From positions 434,001-498,000 of the forward strand of contig DATJPT010000008.1 in the NCBI GenBank assembly GCA_035506275.1: 64,000 nucleotides of DNA, written 5' to 3'. Source of the DNA: Bacteroidota bacterium. GTDB taxonomy: Bacteria; Bacteroidota; Ignavibacteria; UBA10030; UBA8401. The position numbers and the translations under genes are program-made. Positions within the stretch are counted from its first letter, which is position 1; every line of letters starts with the position of its first letter. Shown here one piece after another: positions 50,938 through 61,930 of this stretch. The notes beneath the pieces were generated by a model. It did no database searches, was not told the DNA's origin, and worked only from the letters and a program-made list of their open reading frames with translations.

Positions 50938-51612
50938 TTATTTGCTCAAACGAACAACCCAATAGCCGCCTTCAAGCATGTGCGCCATTTTTTCGGCGGA
51001 ACCGCGGGCCGCTCTATCAGTATCGAATCGTCCGACGTAGACACGGAACCGTTTCTCTCCGCCGCCGATGTTTGCCTTTTCCACAAAGGCAGGGAACCCG
51101 GCCCGCGTCATGACATCCGCTTCAATTCTTGCCTTCTGTTCGCTGGACCATGAAGAGACTTGAACGCTGTACCGGCCGCTTGCCGACATCGAAATTTTCG
51201 GCATCATGCTCGAGGAAACCGTAGAATTTGCCGTCGACGGGGCGCTCATTGCCGCCGGCTTCACGCCCGGTTTTGCCGGCTCCTTCTTTTCTCCAGCCGT
51301 TCCCGGTTTCTCTTTGAACTCTACCAACCCTTCATTCTCCGGCGGCGCCGATGTGATCGCAGCCGCGGTGTCTTCAGCCGTTGCAGGCGGAGGAGTGACA
51401 ACGACCGGCGCAGCTTTTTTCTTGCCGATGATGCCGGCTTTGTTCAGGGCAAAGTACCCGCCCCCGAGAACGATGACCACCACGAGAATGATGAACACTG
51501 CTGACGGCATCCCGGCAATTTTTCCGCCGCCGGATCCATCCCCGGGCTTGCCGGCCGGTCTCACTCCCGGCATCGGAGCGGGAGCACCAGCTTTAAGATT
51601 TAGGTTTGGCAT
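50938..51612 (-). CDS. SPOR-domain membrane protein
   Basis: 224 residues. A cytosolic Pro/Gly-rich N-terminus, one transmembrane segment at about 36-55 (SAVFIILVVVIVLGGGYFAL), a Pro/Ala/Thr-rich linker, and a C-terminal SPOR domain (about 147-222: GRYSVQVSSWSSEQKARIEADVM, RFRVYVGRFDTDRAARGSAEKM). SPOR domains bind glycan strands lacking stem peptides at division sites. Here it lies next to ExbB/ExbD/TonB, which suggests anchoring the energised complex to the cell wall. Confidence 0.92.
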   Translation of the reverse strand: MPNLNLKAGAPAPMPGVRPAGKPGDGSGGGKIAGMPSAVFIILVVVIVLGGGYFALNKAGIIGKKKAAPVVVTPPPATAEDTAAAITSAPPENEGLVEFKEKPGTAGEKKEPAKPGVKPAAMSAPSTANSTVSSSMMPKISMSASGRYSVQVSSWSSEQKARIEADVMTRAGFPAFVEKANIGGGEKRFRVYVGRFDTDRAARGSAEKMAHMLEGGYWVVRLSK

Positions 51613-51658
51613 GTTCTACTTCCTCCTTCCTATGTGATAAATAAGAATATTTTTCTGA

Positions 51659-53344
51659 TCACCATGCGAATGACACCCCCAGAGAAGCAAACAATGGACG
51701 CTCGACATATCCATCCCAGGTATAGTACTGCCGGTCCAAAAGATTGTCCACCTGCAGCAGGGCGCGAAAATTCTCAAAGAGTTGATACTCGGCTTTGCCG
51801 CCGACATTCACGTACCCCGCGTTGGCATGGGTGTGCGAGAAATCTTTCCACCGCTGCGAGAAATATTCCGCGAACAGTTCTACCACGATGCCGTTGCTGA
51901 ACGAATGCCGGTAGATGCCGCTCAACGTAAGCAACGGAATGTTCGGCACTGCGTTTGCTGAATCCTCGGCCTGCGTCGAATTCAGCGATCCCGAGAGCGT
52001 CGCCGAATTTGACTGATTGAAAGCATACGAGCCTTCCAGGTCAAAGCGGGCAACGGAGACATCCGGAAGATACATAACATCCCAGACTTTTGCACTATTT
52101 AATTCAACAAAGAAGGGAAAATTCCGCTCGGAATAATAGGAGAAGGAACCGCTCCAGTAGAGTCTGTCGCTGAAGGCGTATTGCGTGCCCAGCGTAAGCG
52201 CAAATGGAATTTCGTTCGGCCTGAGTTCAAGCCGATTTTGGATATAGTTATCGGCATTAACGAGCGAGCCAAGAGTGTTTCTTTCGACGGTCGGCGCGAC
52301 GGAAAAGTAAACCGTGGCTGCATCGCTCGCGAAATACCGAAGCTCGGCCCCCGGGAAAAACCTGCCGCTGGAGGTCGAAACATTTCCTCTGTAAATGAAT
52401 TGCTGGACGCTCACGAGAGCTTCAAGGTCCGGGAGAAAGAACTTTTCCCCGGAAAGGCGGAGGTCGAACCACTCCGGCGCGTGCGTGCCGGTATTCGGCG
52501 GAAGCTGCATCGAGACACCGGAAACGATATATTCCATCGACCCGCGGAACTGGATATCGTTTTCTTTTGTCGATCCGGACACGAGTAAGCCAAAATCGTT
52601 CTGCGAAGAAGCTGTCGAGTCGTCCAGCGAGGTCCCGCTCCACGAGATACGGGCCGAATAATCGAGCGGATTGCTGAGAAGATCGGTATCCGTGGTCCGC
52701 GAAGAAAGCCCCAGATTAACATTGACGTTGTCGAGAGTCCTTTGCTGAGACGGGGTCGAAGAGCCGTAGGCCCTGTAGGTTTGGCCGGAAAAATCCAAAC
52801 CGCCGTTCAACCTGCTTCCCGCTAAAATTCCGAATGTCTTCGGTGAGAGGTAGTCTCCCTGAATTCCTATACCAGTCTTTTGCCAATCCGCGTTGGTCAC
52901 CTGGCCGCTGGTCGAAGCGTAGTTTGCATGAAAGAGAACCCCCCCTGCGTCATAATTTTTCCCAAACCATCCGTCGAGGAACGGCGACGTGTAATTTCCG
53001 ATGCCCCCCTGCACTCTTCCGCTCATCTCGTTTGCCACCCCGCCGAGATCCTTCTGCACTTTCGTACCGCTTCCAATCCCCGCATCCTTCGCACCGGGCG
53101 TCGGCGACCCTGCAACGTAGACCTTGTCTTCCTCGATCATCGACTTCAACGAGACGGGAAGGTCGATCGTCTCCTGTCCGGTGATGAGAAATTCGGGAAG
53201 GTCGATCTTGGGAAGGTTCGCCTGGCTCTGATCCGGCACCGTTGCATCGCGCTGCGCGGGTTCTTTTTTCTCCTGCGCTGAAAGCGAGACAGCAAAAACA
53301 ATTACGCCGACAGCCAGTAGGCTGTTGTGGCTAGGCAGATTCAT
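51659..53344 (-). CDS. Plugless TonB-dependent-receptor-like outer-membrane beta-barrel
   Basis: 561 residues. The N-terminus has a signal peptide (SLLAVGVIVFAVSLSAQ, about 8-24), then a soluble segment with KIDLPEFLITGQETIDLP. From about residue 105 alternating hydrophobic/polar strands form a large barrel that ends LFASLGVSFAW; a terminal aromatic residue is the outer-membrane insertion signal. Late strands resemble TonB-dependent receptors (LQVDNLLDRQYYTWDGYVERP). I find no plug domain, so it is not a standard siderophore-type receptor. The EFLITGQ segment could contact TonB. The first base of its ATG is the last base of the upstream TPR stop (TGATG). Confidence 0.8.
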   Translation of the reverse strand: MNLPSHNSLLAVGVIVFAVSLSAQEKKEPAQRDATVPDQSQANLPKIDLPEFLITGQETIDLPVSLKSMIEEDKVYVAGSPTPGAKDAGIGSGTKVQKDLGGVANEMSGRVQGGIGNYTSPFLDGWFGKNYDAGGVLFHANYASTSGQVTNADWQKTGIGIQGDYLSPKTFGILAGSRLNGGLDFSGQTYRAYGSSTPSQQRTLDNVNVNLGLSSRTTDTDLLSNPLDYSARISWSGTSLDDSTASSQNDFGLLVSGSTKENDIQFRGSMEYIVSGVSMQLPPNTGTHAPEWFDLRLSGEKFFLPDLEALVSVQQFIYRGNVSTSSGRFFPGAELRYFASDAATVYFSVAPTVERNTLGSLVNADNYIQNRLELRPNEIPFALTLGTQYAFSDRLYWSGSFSYYSERNFPFFVELNSAKVWDVMYLPDVSVARFDLEGSYAFNQSNSATLSGSLNSTQAEDSANAVPNIPLLTLSGIYRHSFSNGIVVELFAEYFSQRWKDFSHTHANAGYVNVGGKAEYQLFENFRALLQVDNLLDRQYYTWDGYVERPLFASLGVSFAW

Positions 53345-56300
53345 CAGAGCTGTTCCAGTTTTCGAAGTCTTTGTTCGGCTTCGGCCGCAAGGTCCCCGCC
53401 GTGTTTAACGACAAAACTGTAGGCGTCCTTTGCCTTCTCTTTCTGATTTGTTTTCTCGTAACAGTCGCCGAGGTTGAAATACGATTTGACGATCCAGTCA
53501 TCGGCCGAAGGAAAAACATATTTCACCCGAAGAAACGAGAGGATGGCTTCGGAATAATTCTTCGACGCCTGCTGGGTGGCCCCCACCGCATACTGCGCCT
53601 CTGCCCCCAGCTCGTCGGTCCTGTTCGTCGCAACAGACTTAAAATACTCAAGCGCCGGAGCATAATTCTCTACCGATTCGTTCATCCAGCCGAGGGCGAC
53701 CTTGCTCCTGTCGCTTGCGGCCGTTTTTGGATATTGCGCGATCGTTGCCTGGAATTTTCTGACGGCGTCATCGGTCTGATTGGTAGATTTCAGCACCACG
53801 CCCTGCTGATAGGAGGCTTCGGCCGCGTCTTCGGACTTTGGATACTGGTCCAGAATTTTTTGGAACGATGCCAGCGCATCCGCCGGCTTCCCGAGCTGGG
53901 CATATATTCCTCCCTGCTCGAACAATGCTGCGCTTGCGAGCTTGTTGGACGGATATTTTTCCACGACCGACTGGAATGATTGAAGCGCCTCTTGCCGGTT
54001 GTTCAGCGCGGCGTAGCATTTTCCCGTCCAATAATATGCGTCCGGAGCAAGCTTGCTCTTTGGGAATCGCTGCAGCAAATCCTGGTAGGCCTTGACGGCG
54101 TCCTCGTACTGCTTCTGGCTGAAATAGATGTCCGCTTTCTTATAGAAGAGTTCATCCGCAGATCTTGCGTTCGGATTATTCTTCACATACTCATCGATGG
54201 TCCGCGCCGCATCCCCCGGTTTGTCGAGAAGGACGTAGCAATACTGGATGCCGTTGACCGCATCGCTCGCGTACGCCGAGCCGGGAAATTTTGCTACAAC
54301 ATTTTGGTATGCCTGGATCGCCTCGTCGTATTTCTCCAGATTATAGTATGAATCGCCGATACTGTAGTAAGCCTTGGGAACAAGTTCGCTCTTCGGGTAT
54401 CGGGAGACGACGTTCTGAAAGACAGCGATCGCCTTGTCGTATTTTTTCGTTTGAAAATAGATCCATCCGATGCCGTAATCCGCATCATCGGCGAGGTCGG
54501 AATTCGGGAAATGGGCGATCAGATTCTCGAAATCCTTCACGCCGATGTCAAGTTTGTCGGATTTGTAGTCAGATTGCGCAAGCTGATAATATGCATAGTC
54601 GATCCCGCTTTGCGACGGGAACGATTGAATCGCTCCTCTGTACGCTTCGGCAGCTTTGACGTATTCTTTCATATAGTAGTACGAGTCGCCTAGCCGGAGC
54701 TGCGCATCAAAGACAAATTGTGAAGACGTCCCGGCGTTCAGTACCTTGCGGAATGATTCTGCCGCCTCATTGTATTTTCCTTCCTTGTAATAGCTCCAGG
54801 CGAGTCCATACTGAGCATCAAGGAGTTTCGGCTGGTTTGATCCTTGCTTCAAATACTGAGAATAGTACTTTTCCGCTTCCGCATACTGGCCGGCCTGGAA
54901 CTCCGATTCCCCGGTCCAAAAGAGGGCTTCGGGCGCCTTGACGTTCTGCGGGTACTCATTCAAGAAAAAAACGAATTGAGCAGCAGCATCCGGAAATTTC
55001 CCCATTTTATACAGCGACCAGGCTTCCTGGAAGGACGCGATTCCCTTTACCGAATCATTCGCCGGAGAAAGCGACCTGATCGACCGGAATGCCTGCGCCG
55101 CATCCTCGTAATTCTTCTTTGCGATATAGGATTCGCCGAGCATCCGGTATGCATCAGCCGCGGCATCACCCGACGGATATTTCTTTGTCACTTGCACGAA
55201 GAACGGAATTGCTGCGTCATAATTTTTTTGATCGTAATACACCATTCCCGATTCATACAATGCATTGTCTGCATATTCGCCATTCGGCCTTTGCGCAACG
55301 ACCCGGTCATAGATCTCCAAAGCTCCCTTCGTATCCCCCGAAAGACGGACGGCCTGGGCCTTGCGGAAAAGAGAATTATAGGCAATGTCGTCCGAGCCGG
55401 CTGCCAGATCGCCGAAAATCCTGGCCGCTTGCGAGAATTCGTTCGTCTTCAAGTAGGTCCAACCGATCGAATAGGTTACAGTGCGCACAAGCTGGTTGGA
55501 GGGATAATTCCTGCAGAATTCTTCATACAGCGACCGCGCTTTCGGATAATTCTGCAAATTATAATAATCCTCTGCAACGCAATAATCCGCCCCCGCTTTC
55601 TCGCTTGAGTCGGTGATGGAAGGTTTTGCCGCGGTAAGAAAATCAATGCTCTTCTGGAATTGCCCGCTTTTGCTGTAACAATCACCGATACGAACAGAAG
55701 TGGTGGAAAGAAGTTCGCTCTGCTTCTTTTCCACAAGGAGCTTTTGATAGTAGCCTATCGCTTTTTGATACTCCTTCTGTCGTTCTGCAGTCCATCCAAG
55801 CGAGTAGAGCGCGTAATCCGAGAGTCTGTTTGAAGGATATTTTTCAGCGCTGAGGGTATAGTACTTTGACGCAGACGCTAGGTCGTCAGTCTTGAAATAT
55901 GCCTCTCCTGCCCAATACGCCGCCTCGCCAGCCAGGTCATTCTCGCTGTAGTTTTCTACGATCTCTTTATAGACCGGGATCGCCTCCGCAAAATGATGGA
56001 GTTTGAAATCGGCTTCGCCTATCCTGAAGAGGGCGTCGGGACGAAGCTTGTGCCTCGGGAATTCTCGGATAAACGCCTGCAAATCGGCGATCGCCTCGTC
56101 ATAGTTTCCCATCGCAAAACGGCATTCGGCATAGAGAAAGATCGCGTCGGGACGTTTCGTGCTGGCGGGATACTGATCTATGAATTTTTGGAATTGGTCT
56201 GAGGCGAGTTGGTAAAGCTTATCCTGGTATAACCCAAACGCAAACGCATAGTCCTGGGATTCCTGGACTCCGGTAGTATTGATTTGAGAAATGAGAGGCT

Positions 56301-56388
56301 GCACCGACCCGAGGCCGAGCAGACAAGATAGCAGCAAAAGATGAACAATCCTTCCCCTTGAAAGCTTTTCCTTCCAGAAATTGTCCAT
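53344..56388 (-). CDS. Large exported TPR-repeat protein (about 25 repeats)
   Basis: 1014 residues. The N-terminus has a signal peptide or anchor at about 13-32 (IVHLLLLSCLLGLGSVQPLIS). The rest is almost entirely tetratricopeptide repeats, including repeated K-Y-P-x-S-x-x-A-x-x-A-x-Y-x-x-G elements and many near-copies of Y-x-x-A-x-x-x-F/Y-Q-x-x-[VI]. The spacing resembles BamD/YbgF-type TPR proteins of the outer-membrane periplasmic face. It heads the operon ending with TonB, and its stop overlaps the barrel gene start. It probably scaffolds partners of the barrel or the peptidoglycan. Confidence 0.88.
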   Translation of the reverse strand: MDNFWKEKLSRGRIVHLLLLSCLLGLGSVQPLISQINTTGVQESQDYAFAFGLYQDKLYQLASDQFQKFIDQYPASTKRPDAIFLYAECRFAMGNYDEAIADLQAFIREFPRHKLRPDALFRIGEADFKLHHFAEAIPVYKEIVENYSENDLAGEAAYWAGEAYFKTDDLASASKYYTLSAEKYPSNRLSDYALYSLGWTAERQKEYQKAIGYYQKLLVEKKQSELLSTTSVRIGDCYSKSGQFQKSIDFLTAAKPSITDSSEKAGADYCVAEDYYNLQNYPKARSLYEEFCRNYPSNQLVRTVTYSIGWTYLKTNEFSQAARIFGDLAAGSDDIAYNSLFRKAQAVRLSGDTKGALEIYDRVVAQRPNGEYADNALYESGMVYYDQKNYDAAIPFFVQVTKKYPSGDAAADAYRMLGESYIAKKNYEDAAQAFRSIRSLSPANDSVKGIASFQEAWSLYKMGKFPDAAAQFVFFLNEYPQNVKAPEALFWTGESEFQAGQYAEAEKYYSQYLKQGSNQPKLLDAQYGLAWSYYKEGKYNEAAESFRKVLNAGTSSQFVFDAQLRLGDSYYYMKEYVKAAEAYRGAIQSFPSQSGIDYAYYQLAQSDYKSDKLDIGVKDFENLIAHFPNSDLADDADYGIGWIYFQTKKYDKAIAVFQNVVSRYPKSELVPKAYYSIGDSYYNLEKYDEAIQAYQNVVAKFPGSAYASDAVNGIQYCYVLLDKPGDAARTIDEYVKNNPNARSADELFYKKADIYFSQKQYEDAVKAYQDLLQRFPKSKLAPDAYYWTGKCYAALNNRQEALQSFQSVVEKYPSNKLASAALFEQGGIYAQLGKPADALASFQKILDQYPKSEDAAEASYQQGVVLKSTNQTDDAVRKFQATIAQYPKTAASDRSKVALGWMNESVENYAPALEYFKSVATNRTDELGAEAQYAVGATQQASKNYSEAILSFLRVKYVFPSADDWIVKSYFNLGDCYEKTNQKEKAKDAYSFVVKHGGDLAAEAEQRLRKLEQL

Positions 56389-56410
56389 TTAAAGTAAAGG
56401 TTTTAATAGA

Positions 56411-56436
56411 TGTATTAACTTAATCAATTTAATACA
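56411..56436. promoter_or_regulatory. AT-rich inverted repeat upstream of the TPR operon
   Basis: TGTATTAA (56411-56418) and TTAATACA (56429-56436) form an exact 8-base inverted repeat with a 10-base spacer, 23-48 bases before the operon's first start codon (56388). The position suits a regulator-binding site or promoter-region palindrome. No regulator gene is adjacent. Confidence 0.35.
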
Positions 56437-56571
56437 TAGAAGAGTTCGTGTCAAGGGGACGGAAACGGGGGTGTGACCCAGGCGATCAGTTGTCCGGGGT
56501 ATCCAAAAGGCATCAATTTTCGGTTTGGCGGGAAAAAGAAGGCTTGGATTGCGATGCCACCCCCCAAGAAA

Positions 56572-59500
56572 TCACGCGCGGTGGAATTCCTGCAGGCTCT
56601 TCACCGACATTTTTCCATGCCGGATTTCTTCGATTGCTCGTACCGCGGTCGCCGCGGCCGAAAGCGTTGTGATGAACGCAACCTTGTGTTCGATCGCGGC
56701 CCATCCGATAGAGTACTCGTCAAAACGGGATTCTTCGCCGAGCGGGGTATTGATGACCAACGCCACTTCACCGTTCTTGATATGGTCGACGATGTTCGGC
56801 CGCCCTTCCTGAACCTTAAATACCTGCTTGTTGGCGATCCCGTGAGAGGTGAGAAATTTTGAAGTCCCTTCAGTAGAGACGATATCGAAACCGAGCTGAA
56901 TATAATCCTTCACGATCTCGAGCGTCTCTTCAGTTTTGTCATTTTCGTTGACGCTGACAAAGACCGTTCCTCGCTCAGGCAGCGCGTTCCCTGCGCTGAT
57001 CTGAGATTTGGCAACAGACGCTCCGAACGAAGAAGAAATTCCCATGACCTCCCCGGTCGAGCGCATTTCGGGACCGAGAAACATCGTGACTTTCGGGAAT
57101 TTGGAGAAGGGGAATACGGCCTCCTTCACCGAAATATGCTTGACCTTTTTGAAATCGAAACCTAAAACGCCGAGTTCCTTCAACTTCTTCCCTGCCATCA
57201 CTTTTGCGGCAACCTTCGCCAACGGAAGCCCGGTGGCTTTGCTGACAAACGGCACCGTGCGCGACGCGCGAGGATTGACTTCCAGCACGTAAACAACATT
57301 GTCCTTCATCGCGAACTGCACGTTGATCAGGCCGACGACGCGGAGGGCAAAAGCAAGTTTCTTCGTGATCTGAATGATCTCGTCGGTCTTCTCGGCGCTC
57401 AGCATGAACGGCGGAAGCGCGCACGCGCTGTCGCCGGAGTGAATTCCGGCTTCTTCAATATGCTCCATCACGCCGCCGATCAGAACGTCATCCCCGTCGC
57501 ATACCGCGTCGACGTCGAACTCAAAAGCGTCCTCTAAGAAATTATCGATCAAGATCGGATGCTCGGGAGAAACGTCCACAGCCCGTTTCATGTATTCCTT
57601 CAGCGAGGAGGTGTTGTAGCAGATCTCCATCGCGCGGCCCCCAAGGACGTACGACGGACGAACAAGCACAGGAAACCCGATCTCTTCGGCAACGACGACG
57701 GCGTCCCGAATGGAAAATGCGGTCCCGTACTTCGGATGGGAAATTTTATGCTGACGGAGGAGCGCACCGAAGCGTTTCCTGTCCTCGGCAAGGTCGATGC
57801 CTTCCGTCGACGTTCCGAGAATGCGCACTCCATGCGACTCGAGCTCTTTCGCGATCTTCAGCGGTGTTTGCCCGCCGAAGCTGACAATGATCCCTTCCGG
57901 CTTCTCATACTCGCAGATATTCAGCACATCTTCGACCGTCAGCGGCTCAAAATAAAGTTTGTCGGTCGTATCGTAATCGGTGGACACCGTCTCCGGGTTG
58001 CAATTGATCATGATCGTCTCATATCCTTCGTCGCGAAGGGCATAGACGCCGTGAACACAGCAATAATCGAACTCGATGCCCTGCCCGATTCTATTCGGTC
58101 CGCCGCCGAGGATGATCACTTTCTTTTTTGGCGAGCGGACCGACTCGTTCTCCTTCTCGTATGTCGAATAGTGATACGGCGTGTGGGCTTCGAATTCTGC
58201 GGCGCACGTGTCCACCGTTTTGAAGACAGGGATCACGCCCATCTTTTTCCGCAGATCTCTGACGGCGTCCTCGTCCGTCTTCCAGAGATGAGCGAGCTGT
58301 TTGTCGGAAAATCCGTACCGCTTCGCTTCTAAGAGAACTTCGGCAGTAACAGAGGAAAATCTATTCCTGGCAGAATGAGATCTGACATCCTCATCGTGCT
58401 TCCATACCAGCGACCACAGCTCGTCCTCTGCATCGACGATCTGCTTGATATTGAACAGGAACCAGGGGTCGATCTTCGTAAGCGAAAATATCTCTTCGAT
58501 CGTGAATCCAAGCTGGAAAGCATACCTGATGAAGAAAATATTGCTCGGTTTAGGCCTCCGCAGCTGGTCTTTGACCTTGCGGACCCATTCGGTCTTCGAT
58601 TTTTCGGAAAGCTTTCGGTGGTCGAAGAGGTCTTTTCCGTCCGCTCCGAGTCCAGCCCTTCCTGTTTCGAGCGAGCGGAGGGCTTTCTGCAGCGCCTCTT
58701 TGAACGTACGCCCGAACGCCATCGCCTCGCCGACCGATTTCATCTGCACGCCGAGCGTTTCGTCGACGCCTTTGAACTTCTCAAAATCCCACCGGGGGAT
58801 CTTCACGACGGTGTAGTCGATCGTCGGTTCAAACGATGCGGGAGTGAGTTTCGTGATGTCGTTTGGAATTTCGTCGAGCGTGTAGCCGACCGCAAGCTTG
58901 GCGGCTATTTTTGCGATCGGGAACCCTGTCGCCTTTGAAGCGAGCGCCGAGCTTCGCGAGACGCGCGGGTTCATCTCGATGATGTACATGCGGCCGTCAG
59001 CCGGATTGATCGCGAACTGAACGTTCGATCCCCCGGTGTCGACGCCGATGGCACGCATCACCGTGATCGCCGCGTCGCGCATAAATTGATATTCTTTATC
59101 GGTCAGCGTCTGCGCAGGGGCAACGGTGATCGAATCGCCGGTGTGCACCCCCATCGGGTCCAGATTCTCGATCGAACAGATGATGACGACATTGTCCTTT
59201 GTGTCGCGCATTACCTCGAGTTCATATTCCTTCCAGCCGATGACCGATTCTTCGATAAGGACTTCGTGGATCGGACTGTTCGTGATGCCGTGCTCAACGA
59301 TGCTGCGGAATTCTTCAATGTTGTAGGCGATACCGCCGCCGGTTCCGCCAAGAGTGAACGAGGGCCGGATAATGATGGGAAAACCGATACCATCGACAAT
59401 TTTCAGAGCTTCCTCATAGCTGTAAACAAAACCGCCGCGGGGCATATGAAGTCCGGCGGCGCGCATCGTCTTCTGAAACAGCTGGCGGTCCTCCGCCTTC

Positions 59501-59931
59501 CTGATCGCATCGAGCTTCGCTCCGATCAGCTCGACGCCGTATTTCTCGAGGGTCCCCCGTTCGGCGAGGGCGACCGCTGTGTTGAGAGCGGTTTGCCCTC
59601 CCATCGTCGGAAGGATCGCATCCGGCTTTTCTTTCTCGATGATCATTTCAACAAAGTCCGGGGTGATCGGCTCGACGTAGGTCGCATCCGCAAGGTCCGG
59701 ATCCGTCATGATCGTGGCCGGATTGCTGTTGATCAGAATAACGCGGTATCCTTCTTCGCGAAGAACCTTGCACGCCTGTGTTCCCGAATAATCGAACTCG
59801 CATGCCTGGCCGATGACGATCGGACCGCTGCCGATGATGAGAATCGATTTGATGTCTGTACGTTTTGGCATTGACGGAAGAGTTGTTTTAGGTACACAAA
59901 AACCTGACCGCATTGCGCGCGTCAGGTTCAT
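56572..59931 (-). CDS. carB: Carbamoyl-phosphate synthase large subunit
   Basis: Makes carbamoyl phosphate from bicarbonate, ammonia and two ATP for pyrimidines and arginine. It has 1119 residues from ATG at 59931, or 1099 from the conserved ATG at 59871 ([30 protein letters not shown]). The two ATP-grasp halves are clear ([17 protein letters not shown] near residue 190; [18 protein letters not shown] in the second half), followed by the C-terminal MGS-like allosteric domain. ATG 59931 has GAAGGA five bases upstream while 59871 has no such site, so initiation at 59931 is favoured. The 20-residue leader encodes a terminator-like hairpin (59898-59928). carA is not adjacent. Confidence 0.95.
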   Translation of the reverse strand: MNLTRAMRSGFCVPKTTLPSMPKRTDIKSILIIGSGPIVIGQACEFDYSGTQACKVLREEGYRVILINSNPATIMTDPDLADATYVEPITPDFVEMIIEKEKPDAILPTMGGQTALNTAVALAERGTLEKYGVELIGAKLDAIRKAEDRQLFQKTMRAAGLHMPRGGFVYSYEEALKIVDGIGFPIIIRPSFTLGGTGGGIAYNIEEFRSIVEHGITNSPIHEVLIEESVIGWKEYELEVMRDTKDNVVIICSIENLDPMGVHTGDSITVAPAQTLTDKEYQFMRDAAITVMRAIGVDTGGSNVQFAINPADGRMYIIEMNPRVSRSSALASKATGFPIAKIAAKLAVGYTLDEIPNDITKLTPASFEPTIDYTVVKIPRWDFEKFKGVDETLGVQMKSVGEAMAFGRTFKEALQKALRSLETGRAGLGADGKDLFDHRKLSEKSKTEWVRKVKDQLRRPKPSNIFFIRYAFQLGFTIEEIFSLTKIDPWFLFNIKQIVDAEDELWSLVWKHDEDVRSHSARNRFSSVTAEVLLEAKRYGFSDKQLAHLWKTDEDAVRDLRKKMGVIPVFKTVDTCAAEFEAHTPYHYSTYEKENESVRSPKKKVIILGGGPNRIGQGIEFDYCCVHGVYALRDEGYETIMINCNPETVSTDYDTTDKLYFEPLTVEDVLNICEYEKPEGIIVSFGGQTPLKIAKELESHGVRILGTSTEGIDLAEDRKRFGALLRQHKISHPKYGTAFSIRDAVVVAEEIGFPVLVRPSYVLGGRAMEICYNTSSLKEYMKRAVDVSPEHPILIDNFLEDAFEFDVDAVCDGDDVLIGGVMEHIEEAGIHSGDSACALPPFMLSAEKTDEIIQITKKLAFALRVVGLINVQFAMKDNVVYVLEVNPRASRTVPFVSKATGLPLAKVAAKVMAGKKLKELGVLGFDFKKVKHISVKEAVFPFSKFPKVTMFLGPEMRSTGEVMGISSSFGASVAKSQISAGNALPERGTVFVSVNENDKTEETLEIVKDYIQLGFDIVSTEGTSKFLTSHGIANKQVFKVQEGRPNIVDHIKNGEVALVINTPLGEESRFDEYSIGWAAIEHKVAFITTLSAAATAVRAIEEIRHGKMSVKSLQEFHRA
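59898..59928 (-). terminator. Terminator-like hairpin in the carB leader (downstream of cstA)
   Basis: AACCTGAC (59901-59908) and GTCAGGTT (59921-59928) form an 8-base-pair stem with a 12-base loop, followed on the minus strand by TTTTTGTGT. It lies about 100 bases after the cstA stop and inside the extended carB leader reading frame, three bases past the 59931 start codon. Confidence 0.65.
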
Positions 59932-60026
59932 TTGATTCCTTCATCATTATACAAAAAAATTTTGAGGATTACAATTTGGTCGAAGGCGTTTTTTGAATGA
60001 GAGCGCCGTCCGGTTGACGGAATGAC

Positions 60027-61880
60027 CTAGCAACAGCCGAATTCCGGGGGATCGTTCTTTCCGTTCGAAGCATAGACCACGTGCCCCTGGGTGAAGAATT
60101 CTTTCTTCACAAGAATTCGGTACCACCGCCTCCCGGAATCGAAGAGGATAATTGCCGCGCAGGCCATGATAACGACGGTGAGCGCGGAATTAAGATATCC
60201 CTGGAACATTGTTGCCGGGTTGCTTGTCATCGGCAAAAAATTATCGGTGATATTCAGGAAACCGGCTGAGAATGTCGTAACGGAAACGAACACCAGCGGA
60301 ACCATCGCCACCCACACATATCTCTGCTTTCCCGAATTAATGATCGCCGTGGCGGCAACGCAGAGGGCAACGCTCGCCAGCAATTGGTTTGCGACGCCGA
60401 ACATCGGCCAGATGCTGCTGATGTTCCCCGTGTGAATAAAATACGCCCAAGAACAGACGATGAACGCAGTCGAGATCAGCGTGCCGGGAAGCCAATCGGC
60501 TTTTTCAAAAGGCTTGTAGAATTTTCCGACGAATTCCTGGACGAGGAATCTTCCGATGCGTGTTCCGGCGTCGATCGTGGTGAGAATGAACAGCGCCTCG
60601 AACATGATCGCAAAATGGTACCAATATGACATCAAACTTTTCATCCCGGGGAGCGCCGTGAAGATCTGCGCAAAACCGACGGCCAGCGATACAGCGCCCC
60701 CCGGACGCCCCGCAATTGTTTCCCCGACCTCACGGGAGAGTTCCGAGAGATTGACGGTCGACATCCCCAGCGTTGAGAATTTTTGAACCGGGACGTTGAT
60801 GGCGAAATAGTCTCCGGGATAGAGCGAACTCGCGGCCACTAGGGCGATGATCCCGACCAATCCTTCCATGAGCATGGCGCCGTACCCGATCATCGGCGCG
60901 TCGGTCTCTTTATCGAGCATCTTCGGCGTCGTCCCGGATGAGACGAGCGCGTGGAATCCGGAGATCGCTCCGCATGCGATCGTCACGAACACGAACGGAA
61001 AGATCTTTCCCGGAATGATCGGCCCGCCGCCGTGAATGAAACCGGTCACCATCGGCATTTTCAGTTCCGGCATGACGATAAACACCCCGATGACGAGCGC
61101 GGCGATCGTTCCAATTTTCATGTACGAGCTTAGATAATCACGCGGAGCAAGCAGCAGCCACACCGGAAGGATCGAAGCAAAGAAACCGTAGATCGCCATC
61201 AAATTGATGATGCCGGCCCGCGAAAAGGTAAAGTACGGCTCAAGCCAGGAGCCGGGAATGTAGCTTCCCACAAAAACAGAAATGAGCACTCCGATGACGC
61301 CGATGACGCTCGCTTCCGCGATCCTTCCTTTGCGAATCCTGTACATATAGAGGCCGACAAACAACGCCAGCGGGATCGTCATCGCAATCGTGAACGTTCC
61401 CCACGAGCTGTCGTGAAGCGCGTTCGCGACTGCCAGCCCAAGCCCGGCCAGCGCAATGATGACGATGAAAAGAATTGCAATGGATGCGATCGCTCCCGAC
61501 AACGGGCTCACTTCATGCCTGGCAATCTCTGCGAGCGACTTCCCGTTCCGGCGGATCGAGAGACCGAGAATCAGAAAGTCGTGCACGGCTCCCCCGAGGA
61601 CGACTCCGATCAGCAGCCACAAAAATCCGGGAAGGAACCCGAATTGTGCGGCGAGCACCGGGCCGATCAGAGGGCCGGCGCCGGAAATTGCCGCGAAATG
61701 ATGTCCGAAGAGGACCCATTTATTCGTGGGGAGATAGTTGCTTCCGTCCGTAAAGGTGTGCGCAGGAGTCACACGGCTGTCGTTCAGCGCGATGACCTTC
61801 GCAGCAATGAACGCGCTGTAGTACCGGTACATGATCGCCATGACACACAACGCGCCAAGCAAAAACGGAAAAGCATTCAT
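60027..61880 (-). CDS. cstA: Carbon starvation protein CstA (peptide/pyruvate transporter family)
   Basis: 617 residues with many hydrophobic segments. Typical CstA stretches are [18 protein letters not shown] near the start, then [22 protein letters not shown] (about 58-80), [29 protein letters not shown], and later [21 protein letters not shown]. CstA transports peptides or pyruvate under starvation. The product ends PPEFGCC with a Cys pair. The ATG start at 61880 is preferred over a TTG at 61922; neither has a clear ribosome binding site. It is probably transcribed after yraN (50-base gap). Confidence 0.96.
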   Translation of the reverse strand: MNAFPFLLGALCVMAIMYRYYSAFIAAKVIALNDSRVTPAHTFTDGSNYLPTNKWVLFGHHFAAISGAGPLIGPVLAAQFGFLPGFLWLLIGVVLGGAVHDFLILGLSIRRNGKSLAEIARHEVSPLSGAIASIAILFIVIIALAGLGLAVANALHDSSWGTFTIAMTIPLALFVGLYMYRIRKGRIAEASVIGVIGVLISVFVGSYIPGSWLEPYFTFSRAGIINLMAIYGFFASILPVWLLLAPRDYLSSYMKIGTIAALVIGVFIVMPELKMPMVTGFIHGGGPIIPGKIFPFVFVTIACGAISGFHALVSSGTTPKMLDKETDAPMIGYGAMLMEGLVGIIALVAASSLYPGDYFAINVPVQKFSTLGMSTVNLSELSREVGETIAGRPGGAVSLAVGFAQIFTALPGMKSLMSYWYHFAIMFEALFILTTIDAGTRIGRFLVQEFVGKFYKPFEKADWLPGTLISTAFIVCSWAYFIHTGNISSIWPMFGVANQLLASVALCVAATAIINSGKQRYVWVAMVPLVFVSVTTFSAGFLNITDNFLPMTSNPATMFQGYLNSALTVVIMACAAIILFDSGRRWYRILVKKEFFTQGHVVYASNGKNDPPEFGCC

Positions 61881-61930
61881 AACGTCGGCAGAATTATTGA
61901 ATGGTAAAGAACCCGGGGACAACCCAAAGG

